From positions 1-49,578 of the forward strand of contig CAZWIZ010000012.1 in NCBI GenBank assembly GCA_964634385.1: a stretch of DNA of 49,578 bases. Direction: 5' to 3'. The notes beneath the pieces were generated by a model. That model was not told the origin of the DNA. It saw only the letters and a list, made by a program, of their open reading frames with translations, and searched no databases. This document shows, in pieces, positions 25,407-35,212 of this stretch. Position numbers and translations under genes: made by a program. The stretch is from JAFGXW01 sp964634385 (GTDB lineage Bacteria; Bacillota_I; Bacilli_A; Izemoplasmatales; Izemoplasmataceae). The number at the start of each line of letters is the position of its first letter. Positions within the stretch are counted from its first letter, which is position 1.

Positions 25407-26767
25407 TGTTTCAAAAAATATTAATAGCTAACAGAGGCGAAATAGCGGTTAGAATAATTCGTGCATGTAAACAAATGGGAATCGAAACAGTCGCGGTTTA
25501 TTCTACAGTAGATAAGGATAGTTTACATGTTCAAATAGCGGATGAAGCAGTTTGTATTGGTGGAGCTAAAAGTGGAGAATCTTATTTAAATATGGAAAAT
25601 ATTATTACTGCAGCAATAAGCAAAGGTGTTGAAGCCATTCATCCTGGATTCGGATTTTTAAGTGAGAATAGTCATTTTTCAGATTTATGTGCTGATGTTG
25701 GAATTAGATTTATTGGACCAAGTGGGAAAGTAATTGAACAAATGGGGAATAAATCCAAAGCAAGAGAAATAATGATTGCGGCTGGTGTTCCAGTTGTTCC
25801 TGGAAGTAAAGGAGCAATTTCAAGTATTGAAAAAGCTAAAGATTTAGCTCTTGAAATCGGATTTCCTGTTTTAATAAAAGCTAGTGCTGGAGGCGGCGGG
25901 CGCGGAATGCGTGTTGCTAATAATATTGATGAATTTAATAATGCTTATGAAACTGCTAAAAGTGAGGCGATTAATAGTTTTGGAGATGGGGAAATGTATT
26001 TAGAAAAATATATTGTTGACCCTAAACATATTGAATTTCAAATTTTAGCTGATAAATACGGAAATATTATTCACTTAGGTGAAAGAGATTGTTCAATTCA
26101 AAGAAGAAATCAAAAAATTATTGAAGAGGCACCTAGTTTAATTGATAAAGATTTACGTAATAAAATGGGTGAAACGGCAATACTTGTAAGTAAAATTGTT
26201 AATTATGAAAATGCTGGAACAGTTGAATTTATTGTAAGTGATGGAAAATATTATTTTATAGAAATGAATACTAGAATACAAGTAGAACATCCTGTGACAG
26301 AAATGGTCACAGGTATTGACATAGTTAAAGAACAAATAAAAATAGCTGCAGGGAGCAAACTAGATATTAAACAAGAAGATGTAGTATTAAACGGACATAG
26401 TATCGAGTGCCGCATTAATGCTGAAGATCCTATGTTTGATTTTAGACCAAATCCAGGAAAAATAGGACTTCTTCATGTTCCTAGTGGAATGGGTATTAGA
26501 TTTGATAGTTTTATTTATACAGGATATCAAATTCCTTCTTTTTATGATTCAATGTTAGGAAAAGTTATTGTTCATGCTCCTACAAGAGAAGAAGCTATCT
26601 TAAAGATGAGAGCTACATTAGAAGAATTAATTATTGATGGAGTTAAAACAAATCAAGAATTTTGTTATATGATATTAAATCATAATGATTACATTAAAGG
26701 ATCATTTGATACTAGTTTTATTTCAAAAACAATTGATGATTTATTAGGATATGATCAATATGAATAG
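25406..26767 (+). CDS. accC: Biotin carboxylase subunit of acetyl-CoA carboxylase
   Basis: A 453-residue ATP-grasp enzyme that carboxylates biotin on AccB. Visible motifs: the KILIANRGEIAVRIIRACK start, the Gly-rich loop ASAGGGGRGMRV, HIEFQILAD, RDCSIQRRNQKIIEEAPS, and FIEMNTRIQVEHPVTE with catalytic residues. Length is normal. It begins on the accB stop (TAATG), and its end overlaps accD by eight bases. Confidence 0.96.
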   Translation: MFQKILIANRGEIAVRIIRACKQMGIETVAVYSTVDKDSLHVQIADEAVCIGGAKSGESYLNMENIITAAISKGVEAIHPGFGFLSENSHFSDLCADVGIRFIGPSGKVIEQMGNKSKAREIMIAAGVPVVPGSKGAISSIEKAKDLALEIGFPVLIKASAGGGGRGMRVANNIDEFNNAYETAKSEAINSFGDGEMYLEKYIVDPKHIEFQILADKYGNIIHLGERDCSIQRRNQKIIEEAPSLIDKDLRNKMGETAILVSKIVNYENAGTVEFIVSDGKYYFIEMNTRIQVEHPVTEMVTGIDIVKEQIKIAAGSKLDIKQEDVVLNGHSIECRINAEDPMFDFRPNPGKIGLLHVPSGMGIRFDSFIYTGYQIPSFYDSMLGKVIVHAPTREEAILKMRATLEELIIDGVKTNQEFCYMILNHNDYIKGSFDTSFISKTIDDLLGYDQYE

Positions 26768-27638
26768 TTTAGCTAAAACTTTTGAAACGCGTCGAAATTT
26801 AAAAAATAAATATAAGATAGCACGTTTACATACTACCAAAACAATAAGTAAGATTGATGTTCCTATTGGTCTTTATGAGCAATGTCCTAAATGTAAAGAA
26901 ACAATTAATATGAAAAATATCGTTAATAATGATTTTATTTGTAAAAATTGTGGAGAACATTTTAGAATACGGGCAGTTGATCGACTAAAAATAACAGTTG
27001 ATCAAAATTCTTTTGTTGAAAAAGGCCACGGATATATAACTTTAAATCCTTTATTTCAAGATGGATATGAAGAAAAAATAGCGTTATATAAAGAAAAAAC
27101 AGCACTTGATGAAGCATATATTTACGGATATGCTGAAATTAATTCTATTCCTACTGTTATTGGAATAATGGATAGTTATTTTTTAATGGGAAGTATGGGA
27201 AGTGTTGTTGGTGAAAAAGTTACTAAAAGTTTTGAATATGCGATGTATAAAAAGCTGCCAATAATAATTTTTACCGCAAGTGGTGGAGCTAGAATGCAAG
27301 AAGGTATTTTCAGTTTAATGCAAATGGCTAAAACAAGTCAGGCAGTATTAAAACATTCTAAAATGGGATTGTTATATATTACTGTTTTAACAGATCCTAC
27401 AACTGGAGGAGTTACTGCTAGTTTTGCAAGTCTTGGTGATATTATTTTAGCTGAACCTAATGCTTTAATTGGTTTCGCAGGACCACGTGTAATCGAACAA
27501 ACAATAAATCAAAAACTACCCGAGGGATTTCAACGTAGTGAGTTTTTAGAAGAAAAAGGATTTGTAGATAAAGTTGTTAATCGACATGATCTAAAAGAGA
27601 TGTTATCACAACTTCTTATTTTACATTGGAGGAAGTAA
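26760..27638 (+). CDS. accD: Acetyl-CoA carboxylase carboxyltransferase subunit beta
   Basis: A 292-residue subunit that, with AccA, transfers CO2 from carboxybiotin to acetyl-CoA. The N-terminal zinc ribbon is intact (Cys42, Cys45, Cys61, Cys64), followed by the crotonase-type carboxyltransferase fold with FTASGGARMQEG and DPTTGGVTASFA. ATG 26760 is chosen over 26751 because TAGGA lies nine bases before it. Confidence 0.94.
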   Translation: MNSLAKTFETRRNLKNKYKIARLHTTKTISKIDVPIGLYEQCPKCKETINMKNIVNNDFICKNCGEHFRIRAVDRLKITVDQNSFVEKGHGYITLNPLFQDGYEEKIALYKEKTALDEAYIYGYAEINSIPTVIGIMDSYFLMGSMGSVVGEKVTKSFEYAMYKKLPIIIFTASGGARMQEGIFSLMQMAKTSQAVLKHSKMGLLYITVLTDPTTGGVTASFASLGDIILAEPNALIGFAGPRVIEQTINQKLPEGFQRSEFLEEKGFVDKVVNRHDLKEMLSQLLILHWRK

Positions 27639-27640
27639 TA

Positions 27641-28582
27641 ATGGATATTTTAGCTAAAGAAAGAAAAGTACGCGAATTAGAAAATAAAATAAATGAATTA
27701 GGAAATAAAGAAATCACTGAAAAAATAAAAATTGAAATTAAAAGCTATAAAGAGAAAACAATGACAAACCTAACTGCTTGGGATAGAGTTTTACTTGCGA
27801 GACATCAACTAAGACCAACCGCAAAAGAGTTTATTGAATATTTATGTCCTGATTTTATTGAACTTCATGGAGATAGATTATTTCGAGATGATAAATCTAT
27901 TATTGGTGGTATTGGAACGATAAATGGAAATGTTGTAACAGTTATAGCTCAACAAAAAGGAAAAAATATAGAAGAAAATATAGAATGTAATTTCGCAATG
28001 TCTCATCCTGAGGGATTTCGTAAAGCTTTAAGATTAATGAAACAAGCTGAAAAATTTAGAAGACCAATTATTACTTTAATAGATACACCGGGTGCATATC
28101 CTGGAATCGGCGCAGAAGAACGTGGACAAGGTGAAGCAATCGCCAGAAATTTATTAGAAATGAGTAATTTAACAGTTCCAACTATCGCTATAGTTATTGG
28201 CGAAGGTGGAAGTGGTGGTGCTTTAGCAATGGCTGTATCTAATACAGTTATGATGCTTGAAAATGCTATATATTCTATTCTCAGTCCTGAAGGATATGCT
28301 ACAATATTATGGAAAGATGCATCTCTTACTAGTAAAGCAGCTGAAGCAATGAAATTAACAAGTTATGATTTAGAAGAATACGAAATGATTGATCGAATAA
28401 TAAAGGAACCTCTTGGTGGAGCTCATTTTGATAAAATTAAAACTTTTCAAAATACAAAATTAGCTATTTTAGAAGAGTTATATAAATTAAGGAAATATAC
28501 AGGGGAAGAATTAAGAGATATAAGGATGGAAAAATATCGTAATTTTGGATTTTTCCAACGATTTAATTATGATAATCTATAG
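27641..28582 (+). CDS. accA: Acetyl-CoA carboxylase carboxyltransferase subunit alpha
   Basis: A 313-residue partner of AccD. N-terminal helical region, then the carboxyltransferase fold: FIELHGDRLFRDD, TLIDTPGAYPGIGAEERGQ and GEGGSGGALAM. GGAGG six bases before ATG 27641 lies in the end of accD. Length and motifs are standard. Confidence 0.95.
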   Translation: MDILAKERKVRELENKINELGNKEITEKIKIEIKSYKEKTMTNLTAWDRVLLARHQLRPTAKEFIEYLCPDFIELHGDRLFRDDKSIIGGIGTINGNVVTVIAQQKGKNIEENIECNFAMSHPEGFRKALRLMKQAEKFRRPIITLIDTPGAYPGIGAEERGQGEAIARNLLEMSNLTVPTIAIVIGEGGSGGALAMAVSNTVMMLENAIYSILSPEGYATILWKDASLTSKAAEAMKLTSYDLEEYEMIDRIIKEPLGGAHFDKIKTFQNTKLAILEELYKLRKYTGEELRDIRMEKYRNFGFFQRFNYDNL

Positions 28583-28594
28583 GAGAGTGAAACA

Positions 28595-29563
28595 ATGATT
28601 TATACTAAAATAATCGGGACAGGAAGTTATACCCCGAGTAAAATAATGACAAATGATGATTTAAAACAATTTGTTGACACTAGTGATGAATGGATTTATT
28701 CAAGAACTGGTATTAAAGAAAGACATATTGTTACAGATGAAAAAACAATTGATTTAGCTGAAAAAGCGGCGATTTTAGCTATTGAAGATGCGAATATTGA
28801 TATATCTGAAATAGATCTAGTATTAGTGGCGACAGTTACGCCAGATAATCATTTTCCTGGAGTAAGTCAATTGCTTCAAGCTAGATTAAAATTAAATGAA
28901 GTTATGGCATTTGATGTTAATGCGGCATGTAGTGGATTTTTATATATTTTAAATATTGCTGATAAAATGATTAAAAGCGGAGCATATAAAACAGCACTGA
29001 TAATTGGAGCTGAAACATTAACAAGATTAACTGATTGGAGAGATCGAAATACTTGTGTACTTTTTGGTGATGCTGCTGGAGCAATGATTATAACAAAAAG
29101 TGAAACAAATAAAATTAAAGATATAATTTGTGGATCACGTGGAGATACTAATGATTTACTAGTTTGTAAAAATGTTGATATTAAAGATCCTATTATTAAT
29201 AAAGTTAGTAAACAAGATCATATTCATATGAAGGGTAGTGAAGTTTTTAAATTCGCTACACGTGTTATGCCGAAAACAGTTATTGAATTATTAGAAAAAA
29301 ACAATATGAAATTAGCTGATTTAGATTCAATAGTAGCACATCAAGCTAATGCTAGAATTATTACTAAAGCTGCAAAAGATTTAAAATTTAGTATGGATAA
29401 AATGTTTATGAATATTAGTCATTATGGGAATACTTCCGCAGCTAGTGTGCCATTAGCCATCGATCAAGCAATAAAGTCAAAATTTTTAAAAAAAGGTGAT
29501 AAATTTATTACTGTATCTTTTGGTGGAGGATTAACTTGGGGTGGAGCATTAATTGAACTTTAA
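28595..29563 (+). CDS. fabH: 3-oxoacyl-ACP synthase III
   Basis: A 322-residue initiating condensing enzyme (acetyl-CoA or branched acyl-CoA plus malonyl-ACP). The catalytic triad is present: Cys112 in AACSGF, His in VAHQANARI (about 248) and Asn in HYGNTSAAS (about 278). AGGAGAG precedes ATG. No feature tells straight from branched primers. Confidence 0.96.
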   Translation: MIYTKIIGTGSYTPSKIMTNDDLKQFVDTSDEWIYSRTGIKERHIVTDEKTIDLAEKAAILAIEDANIDISEIDLVLVATVTPDNHFPGVSQLLQARLKLNEVMAFDVNAACSGFLYILNIADKMIKSGAYKTALIIGAETLTRLTDWRDRNTCVLFGDAAGAMIITKSETNKIKDIICGSRGDTNDLLVCKNVDIKDPIINKVSKQDHIHMKGSEVFKFATRVMPKTVIELLEKNNMKLADLDSIVAHQANARIITKAAKDLKFSMDKMFMNISHYGNTSAASVPLAIDQAIKSKFLKKGDKFITVSFGGGLTWGGALIEL

Positions 29564-29576
29564 GAGGAGGATTAGG

Positions 29577-30503
29577 ATGAAAGATATTAGAGATTTACTT
29601 GGAATTGAATATCCAATTATACAAGGTGGAATGGCGAATATTGCCACTCACGTTTTAGCGTCAGCTGTCAGTAATGCTGGTGGACTTGGATTAATTGGAG
29701 CTGGTGGATGGGATGTTGATGTTGTTAGAGATGAAATTAGAAAAACAAAAGAATTAACTTCTAAACCTTTTGGAGTTAATATTATGTTAATGAGTCCTTA
29801 TGCTGAAGCAATAAGTGATATGGTAATCGAAGAGGGAGTAAAGGTTGTTACAACAGGGGCTGGAAATCCTGGTATTTATATGGAAAAATGGAAAAAGGCA
29901 GGAATTATTGTAATTCCTGTTGTTCCTAGTGTTGCTTTTGCTAAAAGGCTAGCACATGGTGGAGCTGATGCATTAGTAGTTGAAGGAACAGAAGCAGGAG
30001 GACATATTGGACAAATTACAACATTTACGTTAGTTCCTCAAGTATGTGACGCTGTTGATATACCAATTATAGCTGCTGGAGGCATCGCAGATTCAAGAGG
30101 ATTAGATGCTGCATTTGCATTAGGAGCTAAAGGAGTTCAAATAGGAACTGTTTTACTCGCAAGTGACGAATGTCCTATTCATGAAAACTATAAGATGAAA
30201 ATAGTAAAAGCTAAAGATACAGATACAGTAGTAACAGGAAGAAATACTGGAGCTCCGGTTAGGGTTCTTAAAAATAAAATGTCTAAAAAGTATTTAGAAA
30301 TGACAAAATATGGAGATATTGAACTTGAAGAATTAGAACTATTAACTTTAGGATCTTTAAAAAAAGCAGTTTTTGAAGGCGATATTATTAATGGTAGTTT
30401 AATGGCTGGACAAAGTGCTGGATTAGTTAAAAGTATTAGACCTATTCAAGAAATACTTGATGATATCTTTAAAAATAGTCGTGTTTATAAAGGAGAATTA
30501 TAG
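29577..30503 (+). CDS. fabK: Enoyl-ACP reductase II (FabK, flavoprotein)
   Basis: A 308-residue FMN enzyme of the nitronate monooxygenase-like family that reduces trans-2-enoyl-ACP in the last step of each elongation round. Motifs: YPIIQGGMANIA start, NAGGLGLIGAGG, EGTEAGGHIG and PIIAAGGIAD. FabK replaces FabI here, so the pathway would resist triclosan-type FabI inhibitors, as known for the family. ATG 29577 follows AGGAGG at seven bases. Confidence 0.95.
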   Translation: MKDIRDLLGIEYPIIQGGMANIATHVLASAVSNAGGLGLIGAGGWDVDVVRDEIRKTKELTSKPFGVNIMLMSPYAEAISDMVIEEGVKVVTTGAGNPGIYMEKWKKAGIIVIPVVPSVAFAKRLAHGGADALVVEGTEAGGHIGQITTFTLVPQVCDAVDIPIIAAGGIADSRGLDAAFALGAKGVQIGTVLLASDECPIHENYKMKIVKAKDTDTVVTGRNTGAPVRVLKNKMSKKYLEMTKYGDIELEELELLTLGSLKKAVFEGDIINGSLMAGQSAGLVKSIRPIQEILDDIFKNSRVYKGEL

Positions 30504-31423
30504 TGAAAACTGTTTTTATGTTTTCAGGACAAGGATCCCAATATGTTGGTATGGGTAAAGAACTATATAATAATTATGAAATAGTTCGAAATGTTTTTAA
30601 TAAAGCTGATAATATTTTAGGATATAGTATTACAAATATTATGTTTAACGATGAAGAAAAACTAAATGATACATTATATACTCAAGTTGCGATGTTTACT
30701 TTTTATCAAGCAATCTTAGAAGTATTGAAAAACCATAATATTGAATCATCATACAGTATTGGATTATCACTTGGAGAATATGGAGCGTTACTTCATAATA
30801 ATGTTTATGATTTTGAAACAGGATTAAAGATTCTTGAAAAAAGAGGATTATTTATGAATGAAGCATCAAAAAATGTTGATGGTAAAATGAGTGCTATTTT
30901 AGGAATGGATGCAGCTATGTTGGAAAAAATTATTAATGAAGTAGATGGATACGTAAAAATTGCTAATTATAATACATATGGACAACTTGTTATATCAGGC
31001 GATGAAAAAGCTGTTTTAGAAACAAATAGAAGAGCTATAGAAAATGGAGCTAAAAGAGCGATATTATTAAATACAAATGGGCCTTTTCATACAGCTTTAA
31101 TGATAGAAGCAAGTATTAAATTTGAAAAGTATTTAAAAGAAGTTGATTTGAAAGAACCACAAAAGAAGTTATTAGTTAATGTAACCGGTGATTATTATCG
31201 AGGGAATCTTAAAAATAATATGGTAAACCAAATTATTAGTAGTGTTTATTTTTATCAAATGGTTGAAAAATTAATTTCTTCAGGGGTTGATACATTTATC
31301 GAAATTGGTCCTAAAAAAACATTGTGTAGTTTTGTAAAAAAAATAAATAGAAAATTAAACATTTTTAATGTTGAAGATATGGCATCATTAGAGAAATTAC
31401 AAAATTTCTTAAAGGAGGAATAA
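30503..31423 (+). CDS. fabD: Malonyl-CoA:ACP transacylase
   Basis: A 306-residue enzyme that moves malonyl from CoA to ACP. FSGQGSQYVGMGK start, nucleophile Ser89 in GLSLGEYGAL, catalytic His196 in GPFHTALM. It starts with GTG on the last base of the fabK stop, with AAGGAGA eight bases upstream. Confidence 0.95.
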   Translation: MKTVFMFSGQGSQYVGMGKELYNNYEIVRNVFNKADNILGYSITNIMFNDEEKLNDTLYTQVAMFTFYQAILEVLKNHNIESSYSIGLSLGEYGALLHNNVYDFETGLKILEKRGLFMNEASKNVDGKMSAILGMDAAMLEKIINEVDGYVKIANYNTYGQLVISGDEKAVLETNRRAIENGAKRAILLNTNGPFHTALMIEASIKFEKYLKEVDLKEPQKKLLVNVTGDYYRGNLKNNMVNQIISSVYFYQMVEKLISSGVDTFIEIGPKKTLCSFVKKINRKLNIFNVEDMASLEKLQNFLKEE

Positions 31424-31424
31424 C

Positions 31425-32168
31425 ATGGATTCTTTTAAAGATCAAACAGTTATTGTAACTGGAGGAAGTAAAGGAATAGGAAGAGAAATATGTTTACAGT
31501 TTGCGCGCAAAAAAGCAAACGTTGTTATTAACTATTTTTCAAGTGAAGAAAAAGCAATTGAGTTATTATCATATATTGAAAATTTTGGTGGTAAAGCAAT
31601 TATCGTTAAAGGGGATGTTTCAGTTTTAAGTGATACTAAAAAAATAGTTGATTCAGCAATAAAAGCTTTTGGTAAAGTTGATATTTTAGTAAACAATTCT
31701 GGAATAACACGAGATAATTTAATGATGAGAATGAGTGAAGAAGAATTTGATAGTGTAATTAATACTAATTTAAAAGGAACATGGAATATGTGTAAAAGTG
31801 TAACTAGGCATATGCTTAAAAATAGAATTGGTAAAATTATTAATATAACGAGTGTAGTTGGAATTATTGGTAATGCTGGTCAAGCTAATTATGTAGCTTC
31901 AAAGGCAGGAATTATTGGACTTACAAAGTCTTTATCAAAAGAATTTGGAGCTAGAGGAATAACGTGTAATGCAGTTGCGCCTGGATTTATTCAAACTAAA
32001 ATGACTGATTCTTTATCAGATGAAATAAAAGAATATTATTTAGCACAAATACCACTTAATAAATTTGGAACCGTTGAAGATGTAGCTAATACTGTTTTAT
32101 TTTTAGCTAGTGATGAAGCAGCGTATATTACTGGACAAGTAATTAGTGTTAACGGAGGAATGATTTAA
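31425..32168 (+). CDS. fabG: 3-oxoacyl-ACP reductase
   Basis: A 247-residue short-chain dehydrogenase using NADPH. Cofactor loop VTGGSKGIGREI at the start, NNSGITRD, catalytic Ser in ITSVVG, Tyr156 and Lys160 in YVASKAG. AAAGGAGG precedes ATG by five bases. A 39-base AT-rich gap follows. Confidence 0.95.
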   Translation: MDSFKDQTVIVTGGSKGIGREICLQFARKKANVVINYFSSEEKAIELLSYIENFGGKAIIVKGDVSVLSDTKKIVDSAIKAFGKVDILVNNSGITRDNLMMRMSEEEFDSVINTNLKGTWNMCKSVTRHMLKNRIGKIINITSVVGIIGNAGQANYVASKAGIIGLTKSLSKEFGARGITCNAVAPGFIQTKMTDSLSDEIKEYYLAQIPLNKFGTVEDVANTVLFLASDEAAYITGQVISVNGGMI

Positions 32169-32207
32169 TATAATTATATTTTATTAAAATTAAATGGAGG
32201 AATATAT

Positions 32208-33446
32208 ATGAGAAGAAGAGTTGTAATTACTGGATTAGGAGCTATTAGTCCGATAGGAAACAATGTTCATGATATGTGGGAAAATGCTAAAAAAGGGGTA
32301 AACGGGATTGATTATATTAAACGTTTTGATACTAGCGAGTTAGAAGTTAAAGTTGCTGGGGAAATCAAAGATTTTGATTTTGAAAGCTTTTTTGGAAGAA
32401 AACAATTAAAAAGAACAGATCGTTTTGTTCAATTATCATTAATTGCGACTAAAGAAGCTGTTTTAGATTCGAAATTAGATTTTGAAAAAGAAGATACTGA
32501 TCATATTGGTGTTTATTATGGTAGTGGAATTGGTGGTCTTGAAACAATAGCTACTCAAGAAGATAAAGCACGAAAAAGAGGGTATAATAGAATTAGTCCT
32601 TATTTTATTCCAAGTACAATTATAAATATTGCTTCAGGGAATATCGCAATTGAATATGGTATTCATGGAATGGCAACCTCAACTGTTACAGCGTGCGCTA
32701 GTGCGACTAATTCTATAGGAGATGCTTTTAGAGCAATAAGAGATGGGTATTTAGATGTTATTGTTACCGGAGGTGGAGAAGCTAGTGTTATTCCTTTAGG
32801 AGTAGGTGGATTTACTGTTATGCAAGCATTAAGTAAAACAAATGATCCAAATAATGCTAGTATGCCTTTTGATTTAAATAGAAGTGGTTTTGTAATGGGA
32901 GAAGGCGCTGGAACAATAATATTAGAAGAATATGAAAGAGCTATAGCACGTAAAGCTAAAATATATGGAGAAATTATTGGGTATGGAGCAACTTGTGATG
33001 CATCACATATTACTAGTCCTGATCCAGAAGCAAATGGGGCAAGAAAATGTATGGAAATGGCATTAAGGGATGCTAATATTTTACCAAGTGATGTTGATTA
33101 TATTAACGCTCATGGAACATCTACTCCTCTTAATGATAAAGCAGAAACATTAGCTATTAAAAAAGCTTTTGGAAAACATATAAAAGATATAAGTATTTCA
33201 AGTACTAAATCAATGACAGGTCATTTACTTGGAGCTAGTGGAGCTATTGAAGCAATATTTAGTATTATGGCTATTAAAGATGGTTTTATACCACCAACAA
33301 TTAATTATAAGACATTTGACCCTGAATGTGATTTGGATTATACTGTAAATGTTGGAAAAGAAAAGAATATTGAGATAGCGATAAGTAACAGTTTAGGATT
33401 TGGTGGACATAATGCTACTATCGCATTTAAAAAATTTAGGGGGTAG
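32208..33446 (+). CDS. fabF: 3-oxoacyl-ACP synthase II
   Basis: A 412-residue elongating condensing enzyme. Catalytic Cys163 in TACASATNS, His in NAHGTSTPLND and His in TGHLLGASGA. The C-terminal NSLGFGGHNATI is standard. TGGAGG precedes ATG. It is the only elongating condensing enzyme in the operon. Confidence 0.96.
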   Translation: MRRRVVITGLGAISPIGNNVHDMWENAKKGVNGIDYIKRFDTSELEVKVAGEIKDFDFESFFGRKQLKRTDRFVQLSLIATKEAVLDSKLDFEKEDTDHIGVYYGSGIGGLETIATQEDKARKRGYNRISPYFIPSTIINIASGNIAIEYGIHGMATSTVTACASATNSIGDAFRAIRDGYLDVIVTGGGEASVIPLGVGGFTVMQALSKTNDPNNASMPFDLNRSGFVMGEGAGTIILEEYERAIARKAKIYGEIIGYGATCDASHITSPDPEANGARKCMEMALRDANILPSDVDYINAHGTSTPLNDKAETLAIKKAFGKHIKDISISSTKSMTGHLLGASGAIEAIFSIMAIKDGFIPPTINYKTFDPECDLDYTVNVGKEKNIEIAISNSLGFGGHNATIAFKKFRG

Positions 33447-33451
33447 AACTA

Positions 33452-33880
33452 GTGAAGTTAAACAGTAATGAAATTCAAAAAATAATTCCTCATCGTTATC
33501 CTTTTTTATTAATTGATCGAATTGATGAATTAATACCAGGAGTTTCTTGTGTAGCAACTAAAAACGTTAGTGTTAATGAAATGCATTTTATGGGTCATTT
33601 TCCAGATGAACATATAATGCCTGGTGTTTTAATTGTTGAAGCAATGGCTCAAGCAGGGGCAGTAATTATATTATCTCTTGAAGAAAATAAAGGGAAAACA
33701 GCTTATTTCGCAGGAATTGATAAGTGTAAATTTAAACGCAAGGTAATTCCAGGAGACACATTAAGAATGGAAATAGAAATTATTAAGCAACGAGGACCTA
33801 TTGGACATGGAAAAGGAACGGTTTATGTTGGTGATGAAATCGCTGTTGTTGGTGAAATGAAATTTGTGATAGGACAATAA
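33452..33880 (+). CDS. fabZ: 3-hydroxyacyl-ACP dehydratase
   Basis: A 142-residue hot-dog-fold dehydratase. Catalytic His in PHRYPFLLIDR and Glu in GVLIVEAMAQAGAV are intact. It starts with GTG, five bases after the fabF stop, with AGGGGG upstream. No second dehydratase or isomerase (FabA, FabN, FabM) is seen nearby, so unsaturated-chain synthesis is not explained here. A terminator follows. Confidence 0.95.
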   Translation: MKLNSNEIQKIIPHRYPFLLIDRIDELIPGVSCVATKNVSVNEMHFMGHFPDEHIMPGVLIVEAMAQAGAVIILSLEENKGKTAYFAGIDKCKFKRKVIPGDTLRMEIEIIKQRGPIGHGKGTVYVGDEIAVVGEMKFVIGQ

Positions 33881-33904
33881 AAAAGGACGGTAGTCCTTTT
33901 TTAT
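33879..33904 (+). terminator. Terminator of the fatty-acid operon
   Basis: Stem AAAAAAGGAC / GTCCTTTTTT with loop GGTA, overlapping the fabZ stop. Confidence 0.85.
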
Positions 33905-33951
33905 TTGACAAGACGTTTAGGCGAAATGTCTATATGTAACCGCTTTTTTTA

Positions 33952-33960
33952 TGCTATAAT
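33952..33960 (+). promoter_or_regulatory. Extended -10 promoter of the methyltransferase-NUDIX-dut operon
   Basis: TGCTATAAT (TATAAT at 33955-33960), about 30 bases before the methyltransferase start. A TTGACA at 33905-33910 is too far upstream to pair with it. Confidence 0.55.
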
Positions 33961-33992
33961 AGAGTTAGTTTAATATTTAAGGAATGATGTAT

Positions 33993-34703
33993 ATGATCAA
34001 ATTGGAAAAGATTCTTGCAGAAAAAAAATATGCAAAAATTTTAGATGTAGGAACTGGAAATGGAAACTTCATAAATATTATTACATCTTTAACAAACGAT
34101 TTCTCAGAAATTATTGGGATTGATCTTAGTAAAACTTCTATTGATGAATGTATCAAAAATTTTAAAGACGAAAGAATTAATTTTTTTCAAATGGATGCTT
34201 TAACAATGGAATTTTATGATAATAGTTTTGATTTTGTTTGTTTATCAAATTCTCTTCATCATTTAAAAGATGTTAAAAAGGTTATAAAAGAAATGGAAAG
34301 AGTTTTAAAGCCAGGTGGATCTCTTATTTTTTGTGAAATGATGAGTGATAAGTTATCTAAACGTCAAAAAAGCCATTTATTACTGCATCATTATGGTGCT
34401 GAAATTGATCGATATAGAGGAAGATATCATGAGTTAACTTTTACAAATAAAGAAATCATTGAAATACTTAAAAAAGAAAGTAATTTAACAATCAAAGATG
34501 TATGGGATTTAACATATAATAAAAGAGAAGTAAACTCAAAAGAAGAAATTGAATGGTTATTTAAAACGATTGATAACGTTAAAGAGAATATTACCGATTC
34601 AAAGAAAAATGAATATTTTGAGAAAGAGGCGGATAAAGTGAAAAAACATATAAAAAAATACGGATTTGATTCTGCTACTCAATTAATGGTAATACTTAAA
34701 TGA
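33993..34703 (+). CDS. Class I SAM-dependent methyltransferase
   Basis: A 236-residue cytoplasmic enzyme with the Rossmann-type SAM domain: motif I ILDVGTGNGNF (about 19-29), the acidic post-I strand IGIDLS, FDFVCLSNSLHHL (motif IV) and ERVLKPGGSLIF. The family includes UbiE/MenG-like and small-molecule methyltransferases; the substrate is unknown. ATG 33993 is preferred over 33984/33987 because AAGGA lies nine bases before it. It ends in TGA overlapping the next ATG (ATGA). Confidence 0.82.
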   Translation: MIKLEKILAEKKYAKILDVGTGNGNFINIITSLTNDFSEIIGIDLSKTSIDECIKNFKDERINFFQMDALTMEFYDNSFDFVCLSNSLHHLKDVKKVIKEMERVLKPGGSLIFCEMMSDKLSKRQKSHLLLHHYGAEIDRYRGRYHELTFTNKEIIEILKKESNLTIKDVWDLTYNKREVNSKEEIEWLFKTIDNVKENITDSKKNEYFEKEADKVKKHIKKYGFDSATQLMVILK

Positions 34704-35212
34704 AACTACTAAAGATATTTGATAGAAGAAATAAATTATTAGGACATCAACCTATTATTTATCGAGATAGTGTTAGAGCAATAATTTTAAAACATGGTAA
34801 AATATTATTGATTTTTTCTGAAGTATCTAAGGAATATAAATTCCCTGGTGGTGGAGTTAATGATAATGAAATTAAACATATTGCTTTAAAAAGAGAAGTT
34901 TTAGAAGAAACAGGGAGAGAAGTTAGCAGTGTTAATGAAAGTCTAGGATATATAGATCAAATATATAATGATATTTATAACGAAAGAGCTTATTTTTATT
35001 TAAGAACATATTACTATTTTTGTGAAGTTACTGCTAAAGTAAATAAACAAAATCTAGATATTTATGAAAGAAAGTTAAAATTTGTTCCCAAATGGGTTAC
35101 AATAGAAGAAGCAATAAAAATCAATCAAGAAAAGTTTGATATAGGTAGTGATTATCATTGGACAGAAAGAGAACTTTTTGTATTGAAATTACTTAAGGAG
35201 ATGAGACCGTGA
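34700..35212 (+). CDS. NUDIX hydrolase
   Basis: A 170-residue pyrophosphohydrolase. The NUDIX box is complete (G-x5-E-x7-REVLEETG around residues 52-73), so Mg2+-dependent cleavage of a nucleoside diphosphate derivative is likely. The substrate is not determinable. It overlaps the methyltransferase by four bases and the dUTPase-like gene by four, a sign of tight coupling. Confidence 0.87.
   Translation: MKLLKIFDRRNKLLGHQPIIYRDSVRAIILKHGKILLIFSEVSKEYKFPGGGVNDNEIKHIALKREVLEETGREVSSVNESLGYIDQIYNDIYNERAYFYLRTYYYFCEVTAKVNKQNLDIYERKLKFVPKWVTIEEAIKINQEKFDIGSDYHWTERELFVLKLLKEMRP

Noticed and set aside
33905..33910. TTGACA paired with TATAAT at 33955 as a promoter
   Set aside because: The spacing is 44 bases; the extended -10 alone is more plausible.
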